A DNA stretch of 64,000 nucleotides from Phragmites australis. Lineage: Eukaryota; Streptophyta; Magnoliopsida; Poales; Poaceae. The notes under the pieces are model-generated. The model did not search any database. It was given only the letters and a program-made list of their open reading frames with translations, and was not told the origin of the DNA. Positions 45,619-56,963 of the stretch are shown here, piece by piece; within the stretch, counting starts at the first letter, position 1; each line of letters starts with the position of its first letter. Made by a program: the position numbers and the translations under genes. The stretch is from contig NC_084932.1 of the NCBI RefSeq assembly GCF_958298935.1, positions 5,435,501-5,499,500 of the forward strand. Direction: 5' to 3'.

Positions 45619-47423
45619 TCAGAGCGGCTTCTGCAGGTACGCGAACATGTCGCCGAACGCGGCGGCGTCGCGGGCGAACAAGCCCGCCGGCGACGGTGGC
45701 CCGAAGAGCGCGCCGCCGCTGGCGACGGCGAACCCGTCGTCGCCCCAGTCGGCGCAGCCGAACCAGCCGGGCTGGCTCTCGGCGTGGTCGCGGTCCGGGA
45801 GGTCCGGCGACGGCGACAGCACGTGCTCGGAGCCGCAGCTGGAGTGGTCCGTGTGCAGGCGCGGCATCGAGTTCGAGTCGCGGTCCGCCGACGGCAGCGG
45901 GCGGTTGAAGCACAGCATCCCCGCCGACGGCGGCGCCGGCTCGTAGTCGTCGTAGAACCCGTAGTCGGGTAGCTCGACCTTCATCGCCGCCGCCCTGCCG
46001 CGGCCAGTAGCAGCAGCAGCCGCCCGCGGGTTCTTGGCCGCGGCCGGCTTGACGTCGTCGCCGGCGTCGACATCGTCCACCGTGTCGTACCGCTCGATTA
46101 CGCCCTTCTTGTTGTAGATCCGGCACAGCACCCAGTCATCCAGCTGCACACAGAATCATCGCGCAAGAAAATTCAGTTCAGCGAAGAATCCAGGTAAAAG
46201 CTAATCAAAGTTGATTGATTTTTACAATCTACGCGTCCAAGTGACGTTTGATTTGGTGCATGTGGTCAGTGGTGTGCGACGGCGAGAAGGTCAAATCGGC
46301 ACCGTAGTCGTCGCTCGTCTCCATCGGCGCGTGCGTGAGCCGTGACGCCATGCAGCCCGCGCTTTACTGCTTTACATGTCTCTAGAGCCACACGCTGTCG
46401 CGAAAGGGACTACTCGAGCATGCTGCAAATTGACAACTTGCACGCCTACATTTTTTTTAAGTTCCTTACAGTATTATTTAAATATTTGCGAACCTAACAA
46501 ACGTTTCTACACCTTAGCCAGTGTGGTAACCAGATAGGCCTAGTGAGCACACATGCTCCCTTAAATTCTTGTTTTTAGTGGTTTTCAATGGACATAAGTT
46601 TATTTTCCGTAAAGTTGTAAAAATCTGGTCATTGATATAGCCCCGCTTAATTAATAGGCTAGTCCACCGTTGATGTAACATTGGTAAAAAATCATTTTTT
46701 TTTCTATCAAAAAGATTTGTTACTTGCAATGTTTTATAACTAGAAATGCCAATAATAATTGTAACCAGAAATGGCATTTTACAAACCAAAAAAAGCAGGT
46801 CGACGCTAGCTAGAAGAAGATGGAATTGAGAAGCGCAAGCTGCCGCTTACCCTGAGCGCGTTGTTGGTCTTCTTGCGCGCGGCGGCGGAGCGGTCGACGT
46901 CGGCGAGGCGGTACTCATGCATGATCCAGTTGGTCTTGATGCCTCTGGGCGGCCTCCCCGCGTAGAAGACGAGCGCCTTCTTGATGGCGACCGGCCGCGG
47001 CGAGCCCACGGGCTTGTCGGCGCCAGTGGCCTTCCAGTACCCCGCCCCCGCCGCGCGGTTCGGCCGCGACCCATTGGGGTACTTGCGGTCCCGCGGCGAG
47101 AAGAAGTACCACTCCTTCTCCCCTCCCATCGCCTTCTCTGCATCGACGACGATCAACCACACAAGCTGATCAGATCAATCAGCAAACTATGCATTTACCA
47201 TATCAGATTAACAGCTACTCCTACTAATTAACCGTCAGTGAAAGATTAGTTATCTACCCGGGAGGTTCCATGGGTCGAACTTGTAGAGGTCGACCTCGGC
47301 GATGACAGGCACGGCGAGGGGCAGGCCGCCGCACTTGCGGCAGAGGTAGTACATCACTAGCTCGTCGTCGGTCGGGTGGAACCGGAACCCCGGCGGCAGC
47401 TGCAGCGCGCCACCGCAGTCCAT
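45619..47423 (-). CDS. NAC5: NAC transcription factor, SNAC/ATAF class (rice NAC5 type)
   Basis: A nuclear plant-specific DNA-binding regulator. Exons on the minus strand are 47423-47258, 47137-46851 and 46143-45619 (stop TGA), totalling 978 nt, 325 residues, with GT/AG introns of 120 and 707 nt and consistent phases. All five NAC subdomains are present: A ([20 protein letters not shown]), C ([20 protein letters not shown]), D ([26 protein letters not shown]) and E ([14 protein letters not shown]), with B between. The C-terminal half is Asp/Ser/Pro-rich and ends [12 protein letters not shown], as for an activation domain; [20 protein letters not shown] is shared with the rice NAC5 group as I recall. 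Rice NAC5 is ABA- and stress-inducible. The NAC5 subgroup call is likely, not proven. Confidence 0.92.
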
Positions 47424-47562
47424 CCCCTGTCAGCAGCCGGCCGGAAGGTCGCAGGTTGCTAGCTAGAGGGAGCTCAGCTGGTCGCTTGCTGATCAACCGT
47501 GGCTGGTCTTGGCCGCCGGAAATGTGTTGGAATGGAACATCAGCTCGCCGTGCCGGGGGCTA

Positions 47563-47568
47563 CTTATA
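47563..47568 (-). promoter_or_regulatory. TATA box of the NAC gene
   Basis: TATAAG on the minus strand, within GTTTCTATAAGTAGC, about 140 bp upstream of the ATG. Confidence 0.6.
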
Positions 47569-47606
47569 GAAACGGAAGCGGTTTCCCTCCGTGACGGTCG
47601 TCGCTG

Positions 47607-47731
47607 ACACGTTGGCAAGCTGAGAGTTGATCCACCTGTCAGTAACCGGGCACGGTGACGTTCCTACAGAAGCATGCATCGAGGGATGGACGGGACGCGT
47701 GTCGCGCATCGGAGGGACGAGGGAGACGTGT
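47607..47731 (-). promoter_or_regulatory. Two ABRE-core motifs upstream of the NAC gene
   Basis: ACGTGT occurs in minus orientation at 47607-47612 and in plus orientation at 47726-47731, about 40 and 160 bp upstream of the TATA box. ACGTG cores bind ABA-responsive bZIP factors, consistent with the stress regulation known for this subgroup. Such motifs also occur by chance in GC-rich DNA. Confidence 0.4.
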
Positions 47732-49360
47732 GGGCGGTCGGATGGGGAGGGCGGGGGGCGATTTTGTCATCGCTTGCGTCAGCTGGTTGGTTCTGGCCGT
47801 GGGCATCCGTGAGATATTCTTACCCGTACTGTACGTGCTACCCTGACTGGTGGGCCCGGAAGGTGGGTATCGGGTGTGTGGGTCCGCGTATTTTCTGAGA
47901 GGAGTGTGTGGGCCCGCGTTGGGGGTCGTCATGTTAGGTGGGGCCCAGGGCTCACCGGCCGTGGAGATTCCCGTCGTCCACTTGGTCGATCTGTGTCCCG
48001 CGCGAGTGATTAAAATAGCACCTGCTCGCTGATTTAACGAAGGCCGGTTATTATTTATTTAGTCGTGATTCTATGGGTTAAACTATGATGATCACGAAGC
48101 GTATTTTGGTCAGCTTTACGTGCGTCGAAATTGTACATTTATTAGAAAAAAAATTCCTTATATGTTATGAAAAGATAGAGTAATTCCTTACCTATCGAGA
48201 GAATTGACCTTCTTTTTAAGCCGTTATAATTTTCGGTTCCTTCTGTACCGTACCATTTCCATGCACGTAAAGTTGAGTTTGGAAAGATATTTTGCCCTTC
48301 GCCCTTTGTCTTACATAGTCACATGCCATCCTCTCTCTCTTCTCTCATTTTCTCACCCACCAGTTATCCCCTTCCCTTCCAACTTCTCTTCTCTCTTTTC
48401 TCCTCTGCTCTGCCCAATGACAGTTGGCCGCTTGGCCACCACTGTCAAATCGAGCACTGCCCCACACTCGCTCAACGCCAGAATGGAAGGCCTACTCTGC
48501 GTCGTAGCCCTATCTTTCTTCCTATTCACCTCGACCTCAGCACAAAGCGATGATGCAGTCGCCCTCGTATTGGATCTGGAGGCTAGTGTCCTGTGTGAAG
48601 GGATGGCGGTTGGGGAGCGGCCAGAATGGATGGAATGAAGGGCCGAGGCAGCGACACTCACGAGTGGCGACCGCATGCTCCAGCACCCTCGCGATGAGGT
48701 GGAACAGCGGGTGGTGCGGCCAAACTCACACATGACGAGCATGAGAGGCTCACTAGGCTGTGCTGCCCCAAATTGTGTTGCTTGCTATTGAGATTAATTT
48801 CTTCTTTTTATTTGTGTTACGCGAAAAGTTGTCACGCTAACACACCGAACACATCGTGTGCAATATCTGGCGAGCGGCACCCAAGGTGCCTTGGTAATGG
48901 TGCTGTGTCGTCAGACTTTCGTTGTCACCTAAGCTCAGGAGGGACCCTGTCGGAGAGAATGACTGACGGCTTGTCCTTGGTCGTTAAGATCAAGAACAGA
49001 TAGCAATATAGATGGAAAAAAAGAGTCAGGACTACAGAAGCTAGGCAAAAGATGAAAGGTAATGTAAATTATGTTTGATTGATTGGTTGATGTCCTCCTT
49101 CGGTCATGACCCTCTCATATTTAAAGGGCAGCAGGTCTTAGCCATAAGAGATCAGAACTCCTAATTCAAACAAAACAAGACTTACAAATATAATTCGACT
49201 ATGCCTACCTGATCTCTAAACTTTCTATAACTAACGTATCTTTCCTATTTGAACACATAAAACTCCATATATCTACCCAAATACGCTTTAACGTGGTTCG
49301 ACCTTCTTGGATTCGACTAACTCTTCCATCTGTTTGGAGATAGACTGCAGGAACAAACCG
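47732..49360. other. Upstream flank of NAC gene; no recognised gene
   Basis: This includes a CT-rich tract (48320-48420) followed by GC-rich short frames, then AT-rich sequence (49000-49330) resembling LTR-type retroelement debris. No conserved domain was recognised on either strand. Confidence 0.35.
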
Positions 49361-49364
49361 TGAT

Positions 49365-49556
49365 CACTGGTCACCTGGTCATTGGTCATGGTCAAAGTCA
49401 CTATTCGCTAGTTTGAAATCACTGTTCACTGATCGAAAGGTACTGCTCACTGATTGGGGCACTATTTGCCTAGTCGGATCACTGTTCATCTGGTCAGACA
49501 CTGTTTATCTGGTCGTGTTATTGTTCATCCAGTCACGGTACTGTTCAATGATCGCC
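49365..49556 (+). repeat. Degenerate tandem repeat of a roughly 20-bp unit
   Basis: About nine imperfect units share a core like CACTGTTCATCTGGTC (for example GATCACTGTTCACTGATCG, GATCACTGTTCATCTGGTC, ACACTGTTTATCTGGTC, GTTATTGTTCATCCAGTC). Unit length varies by a few bases. Confidence 0.75.
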
Positions 49557-51382
49557 CATTAAACCAGTCATTGTTGCAATGGCCACTATAAATACCAAAT
49601 GTTGTCATCAATAGTTTGTATAATTTCTGACCATGGAAGCTCAGAGACGATGACCAAAAACGGTGAAGGCGGTAGTGGCCCATGGTGTCCCAGCTCCTTA
49701 TCGAGAGCCATGGCGACATAGCCCGGCTCCTCAATCATCGGAACCCATGGTGGCGAGTCGGTGGTGAACCATGGAAGCACAACAATGGCGTAGGGGGCTC
49801 TTGTCAACACTTGCAGTATGGGCAAGCTTCGGGTTAGCGACAGCATAGGTGGCGGCTAGGGAGAGCAGTGGTGAGATGTGGGAGAGAGAGATAGGAACAG
49901 GTGTGAGGGAAAGAGAGGATGGGGAGGAGAACAATAGTCAAAGCATGAGCAATTTGGTCATTACCAAAAAATACCGACATGATTCAATGTTGTAACGGTG
50001 GATCTTCTTGATGGAAGTGTCAAATAAGGAAACAAAATTTGAATCCGTGACAAATAAGAAACCTGATTTTTTCGATGACAAGAAGAAACTCTCTTTTATT
50101 TCTCTCCTACTTAAAAAAAAATAGTAAGGCATGTTCTTTCACCAGAATATTCCTCTGCTCTCGAAAAGATTCCTCTGTCCTGATTTTCCTCCGTGCTTTC
50201 CCCCTGATCGGTCGATCGTCTGCCTATCACGACCATCTGTTCGATGCCGCAGCCATCCCTACTAGCCTCCCTCCCCCGATCATGTCGCTTCCCTCTCGCC
50301 CCACTCTTCCTCTCTCCACACCTAATTCCGTGCGGCCCAGTCTGCCCACCGCCTCCCCTCCTATAGTTGCACCCATGCCATCCCCAACGCCGTCGCGTGC
50401 CCACATCTCCCCATCCCAAATCCTCAGATCTGCCTCCTCCTCTTCACCCTCGCGCCGCGCCTCCACACCACACCACACCCCCACACCGGATCCAGATCCG
50501 CCGCCGCCACCGCCACCACTACCTCCTTCACCACCGTGAGGATCAGCAGGGCGGCGGTGGCGGTATGAGGCAAGAGAAATGCTTGACCATAACCCTGACA
50601 CCATTCCTCTCCCAGCCTCCCGAAAAACTCACACAAAAGAGAAACGAGCGGCGACGGAGGTGATACGACTGAGGAAGCAAAAACGGTGGCAGTAGGTGTG
50701 CGCGCGACGGTTGGCTAATGCCACGTGCGACACACGCGACGAGGCCTCGGTGTTGGCACGTCATGCCCGTGCCCCTATCATCGCCGCTCAAGCGACCAAG
50801 GGCGCATCTAAGACCGCAGGCCACGCAAATGGTGGTGGAGCGGTGACACACGCGAAGACATGATGCGTGCGATGCAGGAAGGGCCATCTTGATGCCGTGC
50901 TCGACCTCGGTGGGCTAATGAGGCAGCAACAGCGGTGACGAACGTGCCAGCCGGGGATGGATGAAGCCATGGATAACTCAACTCGGTGCAACAGGTACAT
51001 ATCCATTACTTCCCTGTTTCAATTAGGAGTTAGGTTTTGCCAATTTTTTTGGGGATTTCATGGTTCGGATGGGGTCAAATCCGATTTAGGGGTTCGGCTT
51101 ATTTGGGGGGAAAGGAATTTAGGGTTAGGGTTCCTCGGATTTGGTGATTTTTCCCTTCCTTCTCTATGCTTGAAGATCAACCCGAGGAACAAAAGTGCTT
51201 AAACATGCCAAACGGCACTGACTAGGGTACGGATCATGGAGAATTATTGGGAAACACATCTAGGGTTCTCAATTAGCCTAACTTACTCCCCTTACACCTT
51301 AATCCGAAGCCTAATTTGCATATTTAACCATTAAAACAACAGCATAATCAGAGGCATAAGCAGGATCTTAACCAAAGAAATC
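49557..51382. other. Transposon-type or intergenic sequence, no recognised gene
   Basis: GC-rich stretches (50240-50560, proline codon-rich; 50690-50960) give open frames of low complexity on both strands. None shows a domain I recognise. Confidence 0.35.
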
Positions 51383-52213
51383 CACTACTACAAAAACTAT
51401 TTTTCAAGACACTTAGGATAATTTTCTACAGACGGTTTATTTAAAAAACCGCCTGAACAATTGGCGAGGACCTCCTGCAGTTACGGACCGCCTGTGGAAA
51501 TATATTTTCACAGGCGGTTCTTTATGTGAACCACCTATGATAATAATCTATTATCATAGGCGGTTCACATAAGGAACCGCCTGTGGAAATGATCATTTCC
51601 ACAGGCGGTTCACATAAGGAACCGCCTGTGGAAATGATCATTTCCACAGGCGGTTCCTTATGTGAACCGCCTCTGGAAATGACCGTCCATTAAAAAATTC
51701 ATAATTTTTGTATATGAAGTCGGATGAGGAAACAATTTATATAAAAATTATGGCTCTCGATGATATCTACAACTTTGTAGTTGAAAGTTTTTTTATTTGA
51801 AGTCATTTAGATATCTAAATAATCGTTTTAAGTTTCAAATAATTATTTGGATATCTAAATGACTTCAAATGAAAAACTTTTCAACTACAAAGTTGTAGAT
51901 CTCATCAAGGGATATAATTTTCATATAAACTTTATCCTCATCCGACCTCATATAAAAAAGATATGAATTTTTGAAAATAAACTATCACACATTTTTACAG
52001 GCGGTTCCTTATGTGAATCGCCTGTAAAAATGACCACATTTTTACAGGCGGTCCGCTTAAGTGAACCGCCTGTGATAATAGATTTCCACAGGCAGTCACT
52101 TTTGCGCATGTGAAAATCATTTATTTCTGCAGGCCTTCGATCACAGGCGGATGCACTAAACGCCTGTAAAAACGAGTTATCACCCGCCTCTAAAAATAAT
52201 TTTTGTAGTAGTG
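51383..52213. mobile_element. Non-autonomous CACTA element with palindromic arrays (TSD ATC)
   Basis: Ends are CACTACTACAAAAACTATTTTT and, inverted from the right, CACTACTACAAAAATTATTTTT. ATC flanks both sides (51380-51382 and 52214-52216), the 3-bp TSD of CACTA elements. The length is 831 bp and there is no coding capacity. The subterminal arrays repeat GGAACCGCCTGTGGAAAT and its inverse many times, giving near-perfect palindromes at about 51555-51675. The interior contains two 115-bp cassettes in inverted orientation about a centre near 51836. Confidence 0.92.
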
Positions 52214-53030
52214 ATCTCACCAACAGCATCAAACTGATACAAAACCATTGCAATGTATTACCTTTAGCATCAATGCTCATTTTTCTTCATGTGGAAAGTA
52301 AAATATTGTGTGCAAAATTTAGAAACCATTGCAATGTAGGGGTGCTAGATTTAGGATCCGTTGTAACGTACGTGCATTCAACTATAGATCTAAATCTCAC
52401 GCGCAGTGAGTTTGTTCCGTTGCATTGCCACGGCGTCGGTGCGCGCCTTAGGTGGTTGTTGCGATCGGTTCTTGGATTGGTTAGAAAAAAGTTGAAATTT
52501 TCTGTAAAAGAGGGTTTCCTCTCGTGTGATGTGGAAGCAAGGAGTGCTCTTTGCTTTCACGAACCTTTGGTCCATGCTAGAGATGAACTCCAACTTTGGT
52601 TGGAAGGGTGTGGAGAAGGCTATAGGGGTAATCGGGCTAGGCAATCATTTGATATGCCATATGTATCTTAAGTCAGTAATTTGATGTCGTTTGTTAGATA
52701 ATTACTTTATCATTATGCGTCTTTGTAAATCCAAGTAAAAAGTGTGACATTGGAGTAAGACTAACTGACATATTGTACAAAGGTAATATTTCTTATGTCA
52801 CGCTAACCACTAAGAATGGATTTAGATTGTAGTGGACCTTAGAGAAAATTCAATTATGCTCTTTTCACCTGCAACATTACACACTGAACTCCTAGGGTTT
52901 CACATTACCTACAAATGAATGAAGACTATCCGACATAAATAAAAGGCTGATTGAGTATAGCTAGATGTTCATAATTATTGCGTTTTTAAGTTAGAGAGTT
53001 TGCAGTGCAGCTTCATTAATCCGTAATTTG
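52214..53030. other. Unassigned sequence with a 132-codon open frame
   Basis: A plus-strand frame at 52273-52671 is open for 132 codons but shows no domain I recognise; it may be chance. The rest is AT-rich. Confidence 0.25.
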
Positions 53031-53353
53031 TTCTTCCTAGACATGCAGGTTAAAAGAAAAGAGATGGGACGCAAGAAAGTTTCTTACTTCAGCTGGAGTC
53101 ATGTCATCTCTTTCTGTAACAGTGGGAATTTTAGTTGCGGCAGTTGGTCAACAAGAAGGCGCACTGGTTTTTGCTGCCGTTGTATGTACTTAAATCAATC
53201 AGGTCCCATGCATTTCTTTTTGTAAGCAAGTGGATATTGCGACCCTCAGAGCATTCCTTTTTAGAGCTGTAGACATTGGCATCTAATTTCTTTCCTATAA
53301 ACACTAGAATCAATCCACTGGTGTGCAAACGTACGCACTAGTGGGCTCTGCAG

Positions 53354-53438
53354 CCAGCAACTAGCCTTGCAACCGCTGGCCCTGTCGTTGTTCGTCCACA
53401 ACCCAAGTTCAGCTGGTATCAAGCATTCCTTACTGCAG
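53354..53438 (+). pseudogene. Isolated exon, possibly from a PEX14-like gene
   Basis: Between acceptor CTCTGCAG and donor GCAG|GTGAAC, the plus strand reads PATSLATAGPVVVRPQPKFS then WYQAFLTAG. The segment (K/R)F.WY.A.L..G just before a membrane helix resembles peroxisomal membrane protein PEX14 of plants as I recall it; the match is short. A second candidate exon upstream (about 53050-53183) reads RKFLTSAGVMSSLSVTVGIL then VAAVGQQEGALVFAAV in another frame and ends before GTATGT. No complete gene is visible, so this is a fragment or duplicated exon. Confidence 0.35.
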
Positions 53439-53439
53439 G

Positions 53440-55731
53440 TGAACCTTTTTTCTCCTGTTGCAACATATGAGCATTTGACTAGATCACCCCTACATGCTTC
53501 ATTGTTGTCCTGTTGCAACGCACATGCATTAACTAGTTGATGTAAGAAATTCTCTCAATTTATTATTACAGCCTCGCCTCTCCTTCTCAGATCGTCGAAA
53601 TTACAGTTGCATATTCAAACCTGTTTCTATCTTGGTTGAGTGTATTTCAGCTGGGATCAGCACGAATACCCGTGAGCACCTATGCAAGGTTTCGGGCCAG
53701 CCCCCCTCCGCGCGCTGAGACGACGGGAGCGTGCTGCGGCGGCCGACATGGTGGAGCACGTGCTCCCTCCTCCCGATCACGAACTCACCTAACGGCGCCT
53801 GCCTTCCACGCACGATGGCTGACGGGACACGGCATCGTGGAGTCGCACGACACGACCGTTGGGTGACGTCACGGTGGTCACTTAGGGTGTCCAGATGCAG
53901 ACCCCGCAAATAGAAATAAATTTTATAAATTTTAATTTTTTAAAAGACCCCACTTTTAATATGATATATATGCTCTTTTCTTCACACGTATATCGTTCTT
54001 AACTGTTAGATCAGACACATACGATATATATCAGGCTCCATGGACGGCTCGATCCACCTGTCGGCTGCTCGAGGCTCGAGCTCGAAGCGATCGATCGCAC
54101 GTGGCGGCGTGTCCAGTGACTTGTCCGCCGCGCGCGGCGGAAAGGCGAGCGGGCGGGCCGGGGCGATACGGCAGTCGAGACGGTCTCCACGTCTGGCCCC
54201 ACGCGTCAGAGGGCACGTGACGCTGATGTCAGTTCGGGTGATACGGCCCAGCTCGTATCGACAGATCATACGCGGCGACCTGCGGCTGCCTCAGCTCGAT
54301 TCCCTTGACCCACCCACGCTACACAATGACGAGTGGGACCAATGCTAGTGGAGCCCACATGTCTTATGTCACAATGCGTGGCGGCGTGACGCGTGCAAAA
54401 GGCAGTTCGATTTTTTTGAGTCGGGAGGGTCTTTCGTCCGACGCGGCGGCGCGCGTGAGGCGGGAGGTCACGGGTGACGGCTTTTCCGCCCGCTGCGCCA
54501 GCTCCCGCGACGGCGACGGCGACCAATCCGGCGCAGGGATGAAGCTACAAGCCACCGTGCATTCGTGCTCGCTCCCTTTTCTCCGGCTGTCTCCATCTAC
54601 GTCATTATCGTCTTAATTTATGCAACCAGTCGGCGCGAGATGACCCTTAGAGGGCTTAGTTTAGCCGTGCTGGCGCATTGGTTCTTGCGCGGCTTCGAAG
54701 AGCCGCTGATTTGAAACATTCACCTCTGTTATTTTTTGTTTGTCAAGCGGGGATGGCCGAAGTCTCCGAGATGTTGCATCGTGTGATATCATATGTTGTT
54801 GTCATTTTCAAATAGAGCTGTGCTGTATTAATTCATGTTTATTTTCGTCAGCTGGCAATTGATTCTGCGTGCGGCTTTGGTACGTGGTTAATGTAGTAAC
54901 CATTGTTGAGAGTTTCGTCAATCCCGTGGTTCGTGGACAATTTGACGATGGGCGATGAGAGTTGACATTTGATAGCAACCGAAAGATTTTTTGTCGGAGT
55001 ATATTAGAATAACGATGAGAATGATATGATGAGCTAAAATCTATGAAGAATTCACAAAAGCTATCCATGAAGTTGAAAATGAAAAGACTTATGAGCAATG
55101 AAATGTACCCCACCTTACGCTGCTCGTTTCATAATAAATATTTTGCATTTAGTAATAGCTCGTTAAATCTATGATTACAACATCTGTATTGCCAACATGC
55201 ATGTACATTTCTCTTCGATGAATCAACATTAAGTAATTAGTTATACATGCTAGTTGGCATGGAATCGTTACACGATATTTCAGAAGCACCACGCACATGG
55301 ATTCCCAACAACGCCTTGGTCTGAGATTACAAAATTAGCTAGCCATGAAAATACTAATGCTTATGCCTTGTGTAACAATGCAAATTAGCTTATTGATTGA
55401 CCGGTCATTCCTATGGTTTTTACCGTGAAATTCAATGGGAAGGAATATACTCTTTGTAGATCCAATAACATCATCAGTACACCTGGTTGATTCCGTCATT
55501 TTTATTAAAAAAAAAACGAACACTGTTGGATTCAATTCAAATGGGGGAGGTCGAAGTGGAGATTCTTGTCAATAATATTTTTTCATTTGTACATCATCCG
55601 TGACATGTACTTGATACACTTGAGATTAAACTAGAATATTATTTATTTATATGCAAGCAAGTTGCAATATTAATCTAAGACCCCAAATTGTCATTCTGAC
55701 GTGATTTTTGCACAGCAATTTCAGACGAAAA
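53440..55731. other. Intergenic region with a GC-rich island
   Basis: 53640-53910 and 54030-54620 are GC- and CpG-rich with short frames on both strands and no domain recognised; promoter-like or transposon sequence are both possible. 54620-55731 is AT-rich and featureless to me. Confidence 0.35.
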
Positions 55732-56963
55732 CACCACACCAAAACAGGTCATCAATGTCGGTTCCAAAACCTCATCAGTACCGATTCTGAAATACGCACT
55801 TCATAAGCGGAACTGATAGTCGAAGGACTATCAGTGCCAGCTTACAAACGACACTGATGAGGTTTTTTTAGAAAATAAAAAAAGTAAAAAAGCCAGGCAA
55901 ACGAGATGGCTCGATGCATTGAGCCGAGCCCGCTGCCGACCCCACATGACGGAGAGCTCATCGTCGCTGCTGGGCCCCCACTGCTGCTAATTGATCCGAC
56001 GAACAATCTGCAGCTCCTGTCAAACTCAGGGTCGATTCGACGAACAATTAAACAAACAAGCAAAATCCAAAGATAATTCACACACAGAAATGTGGTACTT
56101 GTTCATATAGATGACATGATGTCCTTCTCTCCAACCCTTCTCCTAGTAAGCAAATGATACTAAGCAAAAACAAACAAAAATCGCTCGTCGAGGACACCGC
56201 CGCCACGGATCTGGGCCTTCGCTCGCCAAGGACACCGCCATCGTGGATCTGGCGCCTCAGCTCGCTGAGGACGCCGCCAGTGGGTTCCTAAGCCTTCACT
56301 CGTCAAGATCTAGTGCCGAGGGAGAAGACCCTCGTGAGCTCGTCAGAGAGGTCGTCCGTGTCGAATCCCGTCACCCCTGCACGTGGAGGCCAGCGAGGAG
56401 GGTGAGGGTGGTGAGGGCAGAGGAGATGGGGAGGTCGGAGACCGCTGGCAGTGAGGCCGAGGGGGGGGGGAGAGGGGGCTGAGAGGGATGAGACAAGGAG
56501 GGCGGAGCGCATCCGAGGGGGTGGAGAGCGGGTGGACATCAAGCTTGATTGAGGGGGGGGGGGGGGAGGAGAGTAGAAGGCCGACGAGCTCGAGGGGGTG
56601 AGGAGATCGGGATGCGCAGGGAGGGAGAGAGAGACTGAGAGATAATTGAGAGAGAGCGAGAGAGCCTTGAGTGTGTGAGAGCCGTGAGAGAGAGGCGATG
56701 GAGATAGAGCCGACCGCGAGCTAGTCAAGCATTAAACGAATACAATTAAAATTTCGAGTTCGGCTCCCACTTTCAGTGCCGGTTCATAAAAAAAGCCTGA
56801 CACTGATACTATTAGTGTCAGTTACTTATCAGTGCCGATTTTACCCCGAATGGATGGGTTTTTGTGTGACTGTGTTACGAACTGACACTAATACAGTATC
56901 ATTGTCGATTTTAAATCAACCGGTACCGATGAGCCGATACAGATGACCCTTTTTCTAGTAGTA
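55732..56963. mobile_element. Non-autonomous CACTA element (TSD AAA)
   Basis: The left end CACCACACCAAAACAGGTC and the inverted right end TACTACTAGAAAAAGGGTC align over 19 bases and imply a common CACTACTAGAAAAAGGGTC ancestor. AAA flanks both sides. Subterminal motifs (CTATCAGTGCCRG and inverses) lie at 55750-55860 and 56770-56940. The middle (56180-56720) is GC-rich with long G and GA runs and may be acquired sequence. The length is 1232 bp; no transposase. Confidence 0.8.
56455..56660 (+). repeat. G-run and GA-rich tract inside CACTA element
   Basis: G-runs of 10-13 at about 56460-56472 and 56552-56566 are interspersed with GAGAG repeats. The plus strand could form G-quadruplexes. Confidence 0.7.

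Noticed and set aside
50075..50663. Plus-strand 154-codon proline-rich frame
   Set aside because: Low-complexity Pro/Ser translation with equally long antisense frames; no conserved domain or splice context.
51479..51675. CRISPR-like array from regularly spaced GGAACCGCC repeats
   Set aside because: The repeats alternate in orientation without unique spacers, lie between CACTA termini with a TSD, and the genome is a plant's.
52273..52671. Plus-strand 132-codon frame as a possible gene
   Set aside because: No recognisable domain, no promoter or splice signals, and it sits between transposons; mentioned only within the region entry.
56303..56728. Minus-strand 141-codon frame rich in Ser and Pro
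   Set aside because: It lies in the GA/G-run core of a CACTA element and its composition follows from the simple sequence.
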